64,000 nucleotides of DNA, from contig CALWRI010000004.1 in NCBI GenBank assembly GCA_944383905.1, forward strand, positions 45,196 to 109,195, read 5' to 3'. Source of the DNA: an uncultured Christensenellaceae bacterium. GTDB taxonomy: Bacteria > Bacillota > Clostridia > Christensenellales > UBA3700. The notes beneath the pieces are model-generated. The model was not told where the DNA came from and searched no databases. It saw only the letters and a list, made by a program, of their open reading frames with translations. The position numbers and the translations under genes were made by a program. Shown here piece after piece: positions 49,506 to 57,768 of this stretch (position 1 is the first letter of the stretch; the number at the start of each line of letters is the position of its first letter).

Positions 49506-49534
49506 TTGACTGTTTTGCGCGCGTATTGTAAAAT
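49506..49534 (+). promoter_or_regulatory. Promoter of the ABC-F gene, almost leaderless
   Basis: TTGACT (49506-49511), 17-base spacer, TAAAAT (49529-49534), then 9 bases to the ATG. The expected leader is 2-4 bases, without a ribosome binding site. Confidence 0.7.
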
Positions 49535-49543
49535 ATTCGTGCT

Positions 49544-51106
49544 ATGAGTATACTTTCGATCAAGGGTCTGACCCACGTCTTTGACAACAAAGTCCTTTTC
49601 GACAACGCGGATCTCACCGTCAACAACGGCGAGCACATAGGCGTTGTCGGTCTGAACGGCGCGGGCAAATCCACTTTTATGAACATCATATCGGGGAGAC
49701 TGTCGCAGGACGCGGGCGAAATAAAATGGCTGTCCGGCATCCGCTTCGGCTATCTCGACCAGCACGCGGACATCGACCGTTCCCTCACGGTAATGCAGTA
49801 TCTCGAAGGTTCTTTCAGACACCTCTTTACCCTCAACGAGGCGCTCGAAAACCTCTATGCGGCAATGGGAGAAGAAACGGATCCCGACAAGCTCGACGCC
49901 ATGATCGTAAAAAGCAGCCGTATGCAGGAACAGCTTGAAAGCGAAAACTTCTACGACCTCGAATCGCAGATAAAAAAGGTCGCGGGAGGTCTCGGCATAA
50001 GCGCGTTCGGTTACGACACGGTAATATCCAGACTCAGCGGCGGACAGCGCGCGAAGCTGATGCTCGCCAAACTCCTGCTCGAAAACCTCGACGTCATGCT
50101 CCTCGACGAGCCGACCAACTTCCTCGATCTCGAGCATATAGAATGGCTGCGCAAATTCCTCGATTCCTACAAAGGCACGTTCATACTCATATCGCACGAC
50201 ACCGTTTTCCTCAACGACGTATGCAAGATCATAGTGAACATAGAAAACGGTCAGATAAAAAAATACTGGGGCAATTACGATGAATATCTCGCACAGCACG
50301 AACAGAACGCAAAGCAGTATGCAGACAATTACGAAAGGCAACAGCGCGAGATAAAGAAGATGGAGGATTATATTGCGCGAAACAAGGCGCGCGCGGCGAC
50401 CGCAGGTATGGCGAACAGCCGCAAGAAGATGCTCGACCGCATAGAAGTCATGCAAAAACCGGTCAACGTGGAAAAACCCGTGTTTTCCTTCCCGTATACC
50501 CTGCTCGTGACCAAAAAACTTCTCGAAGTCAAGGATCTCGAAGTCGGCTACGACGGCAAAGCCATATTGCCGCCCGTCTCGTTCACCGTGGGCAGCGATA
50601 CAAAACTGTGGGTGCGCGGCACAAACGGCATAGGCAAGACAACTCTCCTCAAAACCGTTATGGGCAAGCTGAAACCCGTATCCGGCACGTTCTCCTACAA
50701 CCCCAACGCGAAGATCAATTATATCGAACAGGATCTGATTTTCAGGACTTACGGCTACAACGCAGTCTCTTTCATGAACGAAACCTTCCCCAGAATGTCG
50801 GCAAAAGACATCCGCACGAGACTCGCGGGAGTGGGGATAAAAGGCGATCTGGCGACGAAAGCCATAGGTAATCTGAGCGGCGGCGAACAAGTCAAGATCA
50901 AGCTGTGCGCGCTCATGCAGAGAGAGAGCAACATCCTGATCCTCGACGAGCCTACAAACCACCTCGACGTAAACGCAAAGGAGGCGCTTTTCGAAGCGCT
51001 TGCCGCATACGAAGGCGCGATCATACTCGTGAGTCACGAGCCGCTTTACGCGGAAAAACTCTGCGACAAGGTTTTCGACGTCGAAAACGTGAAGCTCGGG
51101 CATTGA
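49544..51106 (+). CDS. ABC-F family ATPase (ribosome-associated)
   Basis: A 520-residue soluble protein with two ABC domains and no membrane part, like EttA/Uup/YbiT-type translation factors. Domain 1 has GLNGAGKS, LSGGQRAKL and LLDEPTNFLD; domain 2 has GTNGIGKT, LSGGEQVKI and LILDEPTNHLD. A charged interdomain linker (about 245-320, NYERQQREIKKMEDYI) forms the P-site tRNA interaction motif arm. The family resolves stalled ribosomes or gives antibiotic protection. The arm is short, so a housekeeping YbiT-like role is more likely than resistance. Confidence 0.92.
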   Translation: MSILSIKGLTHVFDNKVLFDNADLTVNNGEHIGVVGLNGAGKSTFMNIISGRLSQDAGEIKWLSGIRFGYLDQHADIDRSLTVMQYLEGSFRHLFTLNEALENLYAAMGEETDPDKLDAMIVKSSRMQEQLESENFYDLESQIKKVAGGLGISAFGYDTVISRLSGGQRAKLMLAKLLLENLDVMLLDEPTNFLDLEHIEWLRKFLDSYKGTFILISHDTVFLNDVCKIIVNIENGQIKKYWGNYDEYLAQHEQNAKQYADNYERQQREIKKMEDYIARNKARAATAGMANSRKKMLDRIEVMQKPVNVEKPVFSFPYTLLVTKKLLEVKDLEVGYDGKAILPPVSFTVGSDTKLWVRGTNGIGKTTLLKTVMGKLKPVSGTFSYNPNAKINYIEQDLIFRTYGYNAVSFMNETFPRMSAKDIRTRLAGVGIKGDLATKAIGNLSGGEQVKIKLCALMQRESNILILDEPTNHLDVNAKEALFEALAAYEGAIILVSHEPLYAEKLCDKVFDVENVKLGH

Positions 51107-51161
51107 CCTGTCCCGCGCATATACGGCAAACGAAGCGTTTGCCTGCCGAAACAAAACGAAG

Positions 51162-51188
51162 ACGCTCCCTTTCAAAGAGAGCGTTTTT
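51162..51188 (+). terminator. Terminator of the ABC-F gene
   Basis: Stem ACGCTC / GAGCGT (extendable with one mismatch), 11-base loop, followed by TTTT. Confidence 0.75.
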
Positions 51189-51211
51189 GCTTGTATAGAG
51201 CCGTAAACGCG

Positions 51212-51240
51212 TTGAATTTTCTCATGCGAAGCGTTATAAT
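51212..51240 (+). promoter_or_regulatory. Promoter of the Rsm22-like gene
   Basis: TTGAAT (51212-51217), 17-base spacer, TATAAT (51235-51240), 16 bases before the ATG with GAGGTG between. Confidence 0.75.
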
Positions 51241-51256
51241 AAAACAGAGGTGACCA

Positions 51257-52210
51257 ATGATATTGCCGGATTTCATCAGACAGCAGACTGAAAGACTCGT
51301 CGAAAAATACGAACTCGCCGAGCTGAAAAAGGTTTCCGCCGCTCTGACAAACACCTATCTTAACAATAAAAACGACGGCTCTCGCCTGCTTGTCGACGAC
51401 AAGCAGGCGGCGGTCTATGCCGCCGTTCGTATGCCGGCAACTTACGCGGCGGTCTGTTCTGCATTGAAATCCTCGACGGGAAATCAAAGTTTTTCGTCTA
51501 TGCTCGACGTCGGCGCCGGCACGGGTGCGGCTTTCTTCGCCGCGCACGAAGCGACGGGCGTAAACAACGCTACGCTTGTCGAACGCGAAAAGGCTATGAT
51601 ATCCGTCGCGCGTTCTTTCTGCGAAGCGGGAGGACTCGACGCGAATATAATAAAAAGCGACGCGACGACCTTTGCCCCCAATGGCAAATACGACCTCGTT
51701 ACCGCTTCTTACGCACTGAACGAAATGAGCAAAGAAGCGCGCGAAAAACTTCTTGACAAACTTCTGACAGCGACAAACAAATTGCTCCTGATCGTTGAAA
51801 GCGGCACTCCGAAAGCGTTTTTACTGCAAAAAGAGATAAGAGCCTATCTGACGTCGAAAGGCGCGCGGCTCATCGCCCCATGCCCAGGCGACGCGACTTG
51901 CAGACTGCCTGAAAACGACTGGTGCCACTTTGCCTGCCGCATCGAAAGAAGCAGACTGCACAAATTTCTTAAGGGAGGCGACTCACCTTTCGAAGACGAA
52001 AAATTCACTTATTCCGCTTTTTGCGCCGACGGATCTCTGTCGGCTTGCAACGCTAGGGTATTGCGACACCCGATATACGAAAAAGGCAGGATAACCCTGT
52101 CTCTCTGCACACCCGAGGCTATCGTCTCTCGCACGGTATTCAAAAGAGAAGACTCTTTCAAAGCCGCAAAAAAACTCTCGTGCGGCGACAACGCGGGTTT
52201 CCTCGTTTAG
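51257..52210 (+). CDS. Rsm22/METTL17-like small-subunit methyltransferase-fold protein
   Basis: A 317-residue protein with a class I SAM-dependent methyltransferase fold (LDVGAGTGAAFF, residues 83-94; YDLVTASYALNEM) and the C-terminal features of the Rsm22 family: CPGDATCRLPENDWCHF, SRLHKFLKG, FEDEKFTYSAF and a late Cys in LSLCTPE. Cys209, Cys215, Cys223 and Cys284 probably bind an Fe-S cluster or zinc, as in the mitochondrial small-subunit assembly factor. A role in ribosome small-subunit assembly is inferred from the family. GAGGTG lies before the ATG. It is monocistronic with a terminator. Confidence 0.85.
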   Translation: MILPDFIRQQTERLVEKYELAELKKVSAALTNTYLNNKNDGSRLLVDDKQAAVYAAVRMPATYAAVCSALKSSTGNQSFSSMLDVGAGTGAAFFAAHEATGVNNATLVEREKAMISVARSFCEAGGLDANIIKSDATTFAPNGKYDLVTASYALNEMSKEAREKLLDKLLTATNKLLLIVESGTPKAFLLQKEIRAYLTSKGARLIAPCPGDATCRLPENDWCHFACRIERSRLHKFLKGGDSPFEDEKFTYSAFCADGSLSACNARVLRHPIYEKGRITLSLCTPEAIVSRTVFKREDSFKAAKKLSCGDNAGFLV

Positions 52211-52242
52211 AAACCGCGGCCTCAAACGACTTTGCGACAAAC

Positions 52243-52270
52243 AAAAAACGCGGGAAATCCCGCGTTTTTT
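52243..52270. terminator. Bidirectional terminator
   Basis: Perfect 12-bp stem AAAAAACGCGGG / CCCGCGTTTTTT with a 4-base loop between the convergent Rsm22-like and ClC genes. Confidence 0.93.
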
Positions 52271-52285
52271 TGCGTTTTGCAACCT

Positions 52286-53848
52286 TTACTTTATCATGCT
52301 CAAAATATACTCGTACGTCTTTTGCACGTTGTCCGTATTCGCCTTTATCACGATTATGTCTCCCACCTGCAAGCGCATATCTCCGTCTGCGATAAGACTT
52401 TCGTCATTTCTTATCACGCGCGTTACAAGACTGTTTGCAGGCCACAGCACGTCGTTTATGCTCTTCCCGGCAAGGAAACTCCCCAGCTCTATCTCAACCT
52501 CAAGTCTGACGTCCTTTGTCGGAGTCTTTTGCCTCCTGTCGAGAGTGCGCTCCAGCATCTCGTCGTAAAGAGGTCTGTTTCCCAGAAGTTCGGCGACGAG
52601 GAATGCGGTGAAAATGGCTATCGCGGCAGGCAGGAAGCCCGCATTGTATCCCGTTATCTCCACTATCAGTACTATCGCTGTGAGAGGCGCGCGCACGCTG
52701 GCTCCGAAGAATGTGGTCATCGCGACGCACACGATAAGTTTGTAGCAATCGGGATCCATACCCCACTGCATGAACAGTTTGCCGAATATGCCTCCAACAA
52801 GCGCGCCTATCGCGAGCATGGGTATGAACATACCGCCGGTCGCACCGCTGTTGAAGCAGATAACGATCATTATCATCTTGACGACAAGTATGAGCAGGAG
52901 CATCTGGATCGTAAAATCCTGCTCCGCGATCTTTTCTATAAGTCCGTGGCCGCCCGTATTCGCGTCCGCAAGCAGAAGTCCGACCACGCCCGTGAGCAAA
53001 AAAGCCACGAGAAGTCTTGCCCAATAAGGAGTCTTTTTCTCGACCTTGTCCATTGCCCTTTGAGAGCGGTTGAGAGCAAAGTTGAAGAATATCGCCGTCA
53101 CTCCGCAGCCGAGTCCGAGGAGAAAAAGCATCCACAGCTGATTTATCGGGAGCATTTCGAGAACGCCCAGCTCGAACAGCATATTGTCCGCGCCGCCCCA
53201 CAGCTGCGCGACGAGCCTGTAAGTTATCGTCGCAAAGATGACCGACGACGAAGCGGAAAGGAGCAACATCGGAGTGACTCTCCTGTGCCCTTCTTCTATC
53301 GCGAAAAGAAGACCCGTCAGAGGCGCGTTGAACGCGACTGCAAGACCTGCGCTCGCGCCGCCCGAAACGACGTATCTCTGCCATGCGAGGCGCGCTCTCA
53401 TGAGCTTTGCCGCGCCTTGCGCCGTCGTGGCGCCTATCTGCACGCTGGGTCCTTCGCTGCCGAGAGAAAGTCCCGCGAAAAAGCTGATGAAACTGCCTAT
53501 GCAGGTCGATACGAGTACGCGGAGCCATCTGAAGGTCAGAAGTCCTCTCATAACGCCTTCGGTCTGCGGAATGCCGCTTCCTCTGACTTCGGGAGCGAAC
53601 TTGTGCACGAGCCACATCGCGCCCGCAAGCGCCGCGAGTCCGACAAAGAGCAAAGGAATATACGCGGGATTCTCTCTGAACCATGCGTATATTTCATTCG
53701 ATTCGCTCGTCAGGAAATTTGCGACATAATTGAAAAACGCGACCGTAAGTCCCGCAAGTATGCCCGCAAGCCCGCAATAAAAAATCACGGGGATAACGAT
53801 ATTCCTGATCTTGTACGCGTAAGCGCTCCTTCTGTCTTTTGCAGTCAT
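52286..53848 (-). CDS. ClC-family chloride channel/transporter with RCK-C domain
   Basis: A 520-residue membrane protein. The ClC pore motifs are GSGIPQ, GSEGPSVQ (with the gating glutamate) and GGMFIPM. The membrane part covers about 1-430. A C-terminal TrkA-C/RCK-C domain (about 445-518, LAGKSINDVLWPANSLVTRVIR) probably binds a nucleotide or other ligand. With the gating Glu present a chloride/proton antiporter is likely. It has its own promoter and AAAGGA before the ATG. Confidence 0.93.
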   Translation of the reverse strand: MTAKDRRSAYAYKIRNIVIPVIFYCGLAGILAGLTVAFFNYVANFLTSESNEIYAWFRENPAYIPLLFVGLAALAGAMWLVHKFAPEVRGSGIPQTEGVMRGLLTFRWLRVLVSTCIGSFISFFAGLSLGSEGPSVQIGATTAQGAAKLMRARLAWQRYVVSGGASAGLAVAFNAPLTGLLFAIEEGHRRVTPMLLLSASSSVIFATITYRLVAQLWGGADNMLFELGVLEMLPINQLWMLFLLGLGCGVTAIFFNFALNRSQRAMDKVEKKTPYWARLLVAFLLTGVVGLLLADANTGGHGLIEKIAEQDFTIQMLLLILVVKMIMIVICFNSGATGGMFIPMLAIGALVGGIFGKLFMQWGMDPDCYKLIVCVAMTTFFGASVRAPLTAIVLIVEITGYNAGFLPAAIAIFTAFLVAELLGNRPLYDEMLERTLDRRQKTPTKDVRLEVEIELGSFLAGKSINDVLWPANSLVTRVIRNDESLIADGDMRLQVGDIIVIKANTDNVQKTYEYILSMIK

Positions 53849-53869
53849 GATAAATCCTTTACCTTGAAT

Positions 53870-53898
53870 ATTTTACTCGCAAATACCCGCATTGTCAA
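53870..53898 (-). promoter_or_regulatory. Promoter of the ClC gene
   Basis: On the minus strand TTGACA (53898-53893), 17-base spacer, TAAAAT (53875-53870). Confidence 0.8.
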
Positions 53899-54206
53899 CG
53901 CTTATTTTCGCGCGCGCCGTACGCGTGTACGAAAAAACGCAGGATAATCCACCTATTCGCCGTCTTTGTCCGCTTCAGACAGACAACCCGCAGCTTTGCT
54001 TATAATCTTCGGAAATCCGCACCCCGCAAACGACCTAAACCGCCCGTCGACACACGGTTTCGCTTTTTGTCTGCGCAAAAGAAGACATCTCCTTGAGGCA
54101 ATGAATTAATCGTTTCCCTTCCCGTTTGCCCGTAAACGACGCCACAAAAGGCGCAAAACATCTCCGGCAAAAAGCACACCGCCATTTTCTTGCGTCCCGA
54201 AGCAGG

Positions 54207-54232
54207 AAAAAAGCCCTGCGAAAACGCAGGGC
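54207..54232 (-). terminator. Second of two tandem terminators
   Basis: On the minus strand a perfect 8-bp stem GCCCTGCG / CGCAGGGC with loop TTTT and six T. It backs up the terminator at 54253-54276. Confidence 0.85.
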
Positions 54233-54252
54233 AACGAGAAAGTATTTTCAGC

Positions 54253-54276
54253 AAAAAAACCGCCCCGAAGGGCGGT
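54253..54276 (-). terminator. First terminator after the small membrane protein
   Basis: On the minus strand a perfect 7-bp stem ACCGCCC / GGGCGGT with loop TTCG and a T-rich tract. Confidence 0.9.
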
Positions 54277-54287
54277 CTCCGTTTTTC

Positions 54288-54614
54288 TTATGCCAGCACG
54301 TTGCCGAGAATGGCAAGTACGAGAAAAATAATGAGCAGAACGTATATGAGTATCCTGACCCATTTTTTCTTGCCTCTCGTATAATAGATCGTGGGGATAC
54401 CGAGCGCTATGCACACGCATACGTCCTTGATCGTTCTGAAGATTCTGATCGTCGTAGCGAATTCGTTTTCAGCTCCGACATTTGCAAGTATCAACGTAAC
54501 GATATAAACGACGACGGATACGCATACCGCAACGCACGCCGCAAGATTTACTATGTTGTCCGTGCTCAGAACATTGCCTTTCTTGCCCGCAGCGGGTCTC
54601 TGTTTCTTTGCCAT
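54288..54614 (-). CDS. Small membrane protein with three predicted helices
   Basis: A 108-residue protein with a basic N-terminus (AKKQRPAAGKK) and three hydrophobic helices (about 22-45, 56-76 with a charged edge, 85-106). No family is recognised. The ATG at 54614 has GGAAAGG upstream; the longer frame is discarded. It follows the gap gene after 97 bases in the same direction with no terminator in between, so it may be expressed from the GAPDH promoter. Two terminators in tandem close the unit. Confidence 0.7.
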   Translation of the reverse strand: MAKKQRPAAGKKGNVLSTDNIVNLAACVAVCVSVVVYIVTLILANVGAENEFATTIRIFRTIKDVCVCIALGIPTIYYTRGKKKWVRILIYVLLIIFLVLAILGNVLA

Positions 54615-54711
54615 AATCCTTTCCTCCGTTTGATTTTTTATAAATTCGCCCCGCGGCAAGTATGCAACGGGGCGAAAAAGTTTCGTTTTGATTGAGAAGT
54701 TCCGCCCGAAA

Positions 54712-55770
54712 TTACTTCAGTTCAGCGAAGTACTTGATGGTTCTTACCATCTGGCTGGTGTAGGAGTTCTCGTTGTCGTACCAGGAAACGACCTGAACCT
54801 GATAGGTGTCGTCGTCGATCTTGGAGACCATGGTCTGGGTAGCGTCGAACAAAGAGCCGTAGGTCATGCCGATAACGTCGGAAGAAACGATCTCGTCGGT
54901 GTTGTAACCGAAAGACTCGGTAGCTTCGGACTTCATAGCTTCGTTGATGCCCTCTTTGGTAACGTCCTTGCCCTTGACTACCGCGACGAGAATGGTCGTG
55001 GAACCGGTAGCGGTCGGAACGCGCTGTGCGGAACCGATGAGCTTGCCGTTGAGTTCGGGAATAACGAGACCGATTGCTTTCGCAGCGCCGGTGCTGTTGG
55101 GAACGATGTTCTGCGCGCCTGCTCTGGATCTTCTGAGGTCGCCCTTTCTCTGCGGACCGTCGAGGATCATCTGATCGCCGGTGTATGCGTGAACGGTGGT
55201 CATGATACCGCTTACGATGGGAGCGTAGTCGTTGAGAGCTTTAGCCATGGGAGCAAGGCAGTTGGTCGTGCAGGAAGCCGCACTGATGATGTTGTCCTCT
55301 GCCTTGAGGGTCTTGTGGTTGACGTTGTAAACGATGGTGGGGAGATCGTTGCCCGCAGGAGCGGAGATGACGACCTTCTTTGCGCCCGCGTTGACGTGAG
55401 CCATAGCCTTAGCCTTGCTGGTGTAGAAGCCGGTGCACTCGAGCACAACGTCGACTTTGAGTTCGCCCCAGGGGAGCTCCGCCGCGTTAGCCTTTGCGTA
55501 AATCGTGATTTCCTTGCCGTCGACGATGATGGAACCGGGAACCTTGACGGTCTTGCCGTCTTCTTCCATAACGGCGTCCTTGTAGGTCACCTCGTGATTT
55601 CTCGCGTAGTTGCCCTGCATGGTGTCGTACTTGAGAAGGTGTGCCAGCATCTTGGGGCTGGTGAGGTCGTTGATAGCGACTACTTCGTAGCCCTTTGCGC
55701 CGAACATTTGTCTGAATGCCAATCTGCCGATACGGCCGAAACCGTTGATTGCGACTCTAACATTTGCCAT
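54712..55770 (-). CDS. gap: Glyceraldehyde-3-phosphate dehydrogenase
   Basis: Glycolytic enzyme that oxidises glyceraldehyde-3-phosphate with NAD+. The 352 residues have the Rossmann start [11 protein letters not shown], Asp35 (INDLT) which points to NAD+, the active-site [10 protein letters not shown] with Cys167, and [15 protein letters not shown] near the C-terminus. The ATG at 55770 has GGAGGAC upstream. The length is slightly above the usual 335 because of insertions near residues 205-215. A small membrane protein gene follows. Confidence 0.97.
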   Translation of the reverse strand: MANVRVAINGFGRIGRLAFRQMFGAKGYEVVAINDLTSPKMLAHLLKYDTMQGNYARNHEVTYKDAVMEEDGKTVKVPGSIIVDGKEITIYAKANAAELPWGELKVDVVLECTGFYTSKAKAMAHVNAGAKKVVISAPAGNDLPTIVYNVNHKTLKAEDNIISAASCTTNCLAPMAKALNDYAPIVSGIMTTVHAYTGDQMILDGPQRKGDLRRSRAGAQNIVPNSTGAAKAIGLVIPELNGKLIGSAQRVPTATGSTTILVAVVKGKDVTKEGINEAMKSEATESFGYNTDEIVSSDVIGMTYGSLFDATQTMVSKIDDDTYQVQVVSWYDNENSYTSQMVRTIKYFAELK

Positions 55771-55826
55771 AATATATAAGTCCTCCAAAAAATATATTCA
55801 AAATTCCGTCTTTCGACATCGCTATA

Positions 55827-55855
55827 ATTTTAACAACTATTGCGTATTTTTGCAA
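55827..55855 (-). promoter_or_regulatory. Probable promoter of gap
   Basis: On the minus strand TTGCAA (55855-55850), 17-base spacer, TAAAAT (55832-55827). Confidence 0.6.
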
Positions 55856-55916
55856 CTGATTGTATGTAAAATTCTACATTCTTTGTACGCGTTTTATTCA
55901 AAAACCCCGCATTCGG

Positions 55917-55951
55917 AAAAAATGCCGGCTTCCGCACCGCGAAAGCCGGCA
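55917..55951 (-). terminator. Terminator of the LRR protein gene
   Basis: On the minus strand a perfect 9-bp stem TGCCGGCTT / AAGCCGGCA with an 11-base loop and six T. Confidence 0.9.
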
Positions 55952-55959
55952 GATGTCCG

Positions 55960-57603
55960 TCACAGAGGCCAGCTGTACCCGTCCTCGAATCTTATATCGT
56001 TTTCACCCGCGTCGTTGAGATCGTCGATAAAATCCTTTATCGTACCCTGCTTGAAGCCGTATACGGTGAGTATGCCGCTGACGCCGTCGAACACGTCTTC
56101 GTCAAACGTGCAGTCGCCGCCCTCGAAGTACAGTCCTTTGACGCTGCTGCCCGAGATGAACGCTTCGCCTATCTTCGTGACAGTGATCGGAATGCAGAGT
56201 TTGTCCGCATTGAGTCCGCAGAACGCATAGCCGTCGATCTCCCTGAGGTTTTTGGAAATGTCCGCCGCGCGCAGGAAGTTGAAAGAATTTGCGCTCTTAT
56301 TGGTCTGATCGTTGCCGCAATCGGAGCTGTCGTACTTGCCGATATAAGCGTAGAGCTTGCTCTTGTCCGCGCTCATGAGCAGATAATGAGATTTCGCCGT
56401 GCTCGTGTTGTCGGAGCCGAAAAGATAATATTTGTCGAGTTCGACAATCGTGAAGTTGTCGTTTTCTTCCGCAACCGTAAAAGATATAGCGCTTGTATCG
56501 TCATAATTGCCGACGCCGCCGAACGCGCCCGAACCGATCGTCTCGACGTTTGCGCCGATCTCAAACGAAACCAGCCTCTTGCAGCCTTTGAAAGCAAGCG
56601 CGGGGATATCCGTTATAGTATCGGGAAGCGCCGCCGAGGTCAGGCGTTCGCAATCCATAAACACGCCTTCACCCAGCTTTTTAAGACCGCTCTCCTCTGC
56701 GAAAGTCACCGTCTTGAGATATTTGCAGCCGCTGAACGCATAGTCGCCGATCTGCACGGTATTCGAAGGGATTTCTATCTTTGTGAAAGAGCTGGACGTG
56801 TTGTTTGCAAAAGCGTAATTGCCTATCGTAGCAAGCGTTGAGGGCAATTTGAGCGCCTCGCTCGAAGAGGACGAAGCGGTGTTTCTGTTCAGGCTCGTAT
56901 TGTAGAACGCCTTGTCCGCTATCCTCGTCACCGCGCTTTCGCTGCCGAAGTCTATCCTGACAAGCATGGTGCAGTTTTCAAACGCGCTCTGGGAAACAAG
57001 CTGAAGTTTGCTGCCGAATATCACTGCGGTGATCTTCTTGCAGTCCTTGAATGCGGACGTGCCGAGAGAAGTGAGCTGTTCGGGCAAAGTGACGATCTTG
57101 TTTTGGCTGTCGTTGCCGGTATAGGACAAAACGGAGCAACCCTCGAACGCGCTGTCGCCGATCGTCGTGACTCCGGAAGGTATCACGATATGTTCAAGAG
57201 CCGTGCAGTCCTCGAAACAGCTATCGGGTATCTCTTTGAGGGAGGAAGGCAGCTTGACATAAGTCAGAGTCGTCTGACCCTTGAAGCATTCTTCTTCAAG
57301 CTCTATCTGCGAAATATCGTCGTCGAACACGAGGCTAGTTGCCTTTGAAGAAGAAAACGCGCCCGCAGCTATCTTGGCGACTCTCCTGCCACCTATCTTT
57401 GCGGGAACCGTAACCGTCGTGTCGCTTCCCGAATACGAGGTTATCGTCACGGTCTTGCCGCTGACCTCGTAGGTAAATCCGCCGCTCGTTCTCGCGCCGC
57501 TCGCGGAAGAATAGACGGCGATAAAGTAGCCGCCGAGGGCGAGAAGCACCACCAGAACCGCAACAATAACGGACGTAAGTATGATTTTTTGTTTCGAAGT
57601 CAT
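55960..57603 (-). CDS. BspA-like leucine-rich repeat (LRR_5) surface protein
   Basis: A 547-residue cell-surface protein held by an N-terminal membrane helix (about 7-30, not cleaved). A small beta region (42-75) is followed by about a dozen LRR_5/BspA repeats of 22-24 residues such as LTYVKLPSSLKEIPDSCFEDC and TKIEIPSNTVQIGDYAFSGC. The repeats are interrupted at about 375-435 by a region rich in Asp, Ser and Asn. Proteins of this type bind host or microbial surfaces in gut bacteria; the partner is unknown. No LPXTG motif. It is monocistronic, with its own promoter and terminator. Confidence 0.88.
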   Translation of the reverse strand: MTSKQKIILTSVIVAVLVVLLALGGYFIAVYSSASGARTSGGFTYEVSGKTVTITSYSGSDTTVTVPAKIGGRRVAKIAAGAFSSSKATSLVFDDDISQIELEEECFKGQTTLTYVKLPSSLKEIPDSCFEDCTALEHIVIPSGVTTIGDSAFEGCSVLSYTGNDSQNKIVTLPEQLTSLGTSAFKDCKKITAVIFGSKLQLVSQSAFENCTMLVRIDFGSESAVTRIADKAFYNTSLNRNTASSSSSEALKLPSTLATIGNYAFANNTSSSFTKIEIPSNTVQIGDYAFSGCKYLKTVTFAEESGLKKLGEGVFMDCERLTSAALPDTITDIPALAFKGCKRLVSFEIGANVETIGSGAFGGVGNYDDTSAISFTVAEENDNFTIVELDKYYLFGSDNTSTAKSHYLLMSADKSKLYAYIGKYDSSDCGNDQTNKSANSFNFLRAADISKNLREIDGYAFCGLNADKLCIPITVTKIGEAFISGSSVKGLYFEGGDCTFDEDVFDGVSGILTVYGFKQGTIKDFIDDLNDAGENDIRFEDGYSWPL

Positions 57604-57698
57604 ATCTTTTACCTTTTGGATTTTGTTTAGTATTGTATTTCAAGGACGAATTATGCGTTTTTTGCGTTTTCCGCCGCTTTAAGACGTCCTCAAACGCT

Positions 57699-57727
57699 AT
57701 TATAGCACAGCAAACCTTTACAATCAA
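57699..57727 (-). promoter_or_regulatory. Promoter of the LRR protein gene
   Basis: On the minus strand TTGATT (57727-57722), 17-base spacer, TATAAT (57704-57699). Confidence 0.78.
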
Positions 57728-57768
57728 TTAAAATATTTTAATATCGTCTATTTTTTGACGCGTAGCGC

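Larger units (their letters stand above)
53849..54287. other. Intergenic region with ClC promoter and tandem terminators
   Basis: Besides the promoter at 53870-53898 and two leftward terminators at 54207-54276, about 300 bases hold only short overlapping frames without ribosome binding sites. I see no gene or structured RNA in them. Confidence 0.6.
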
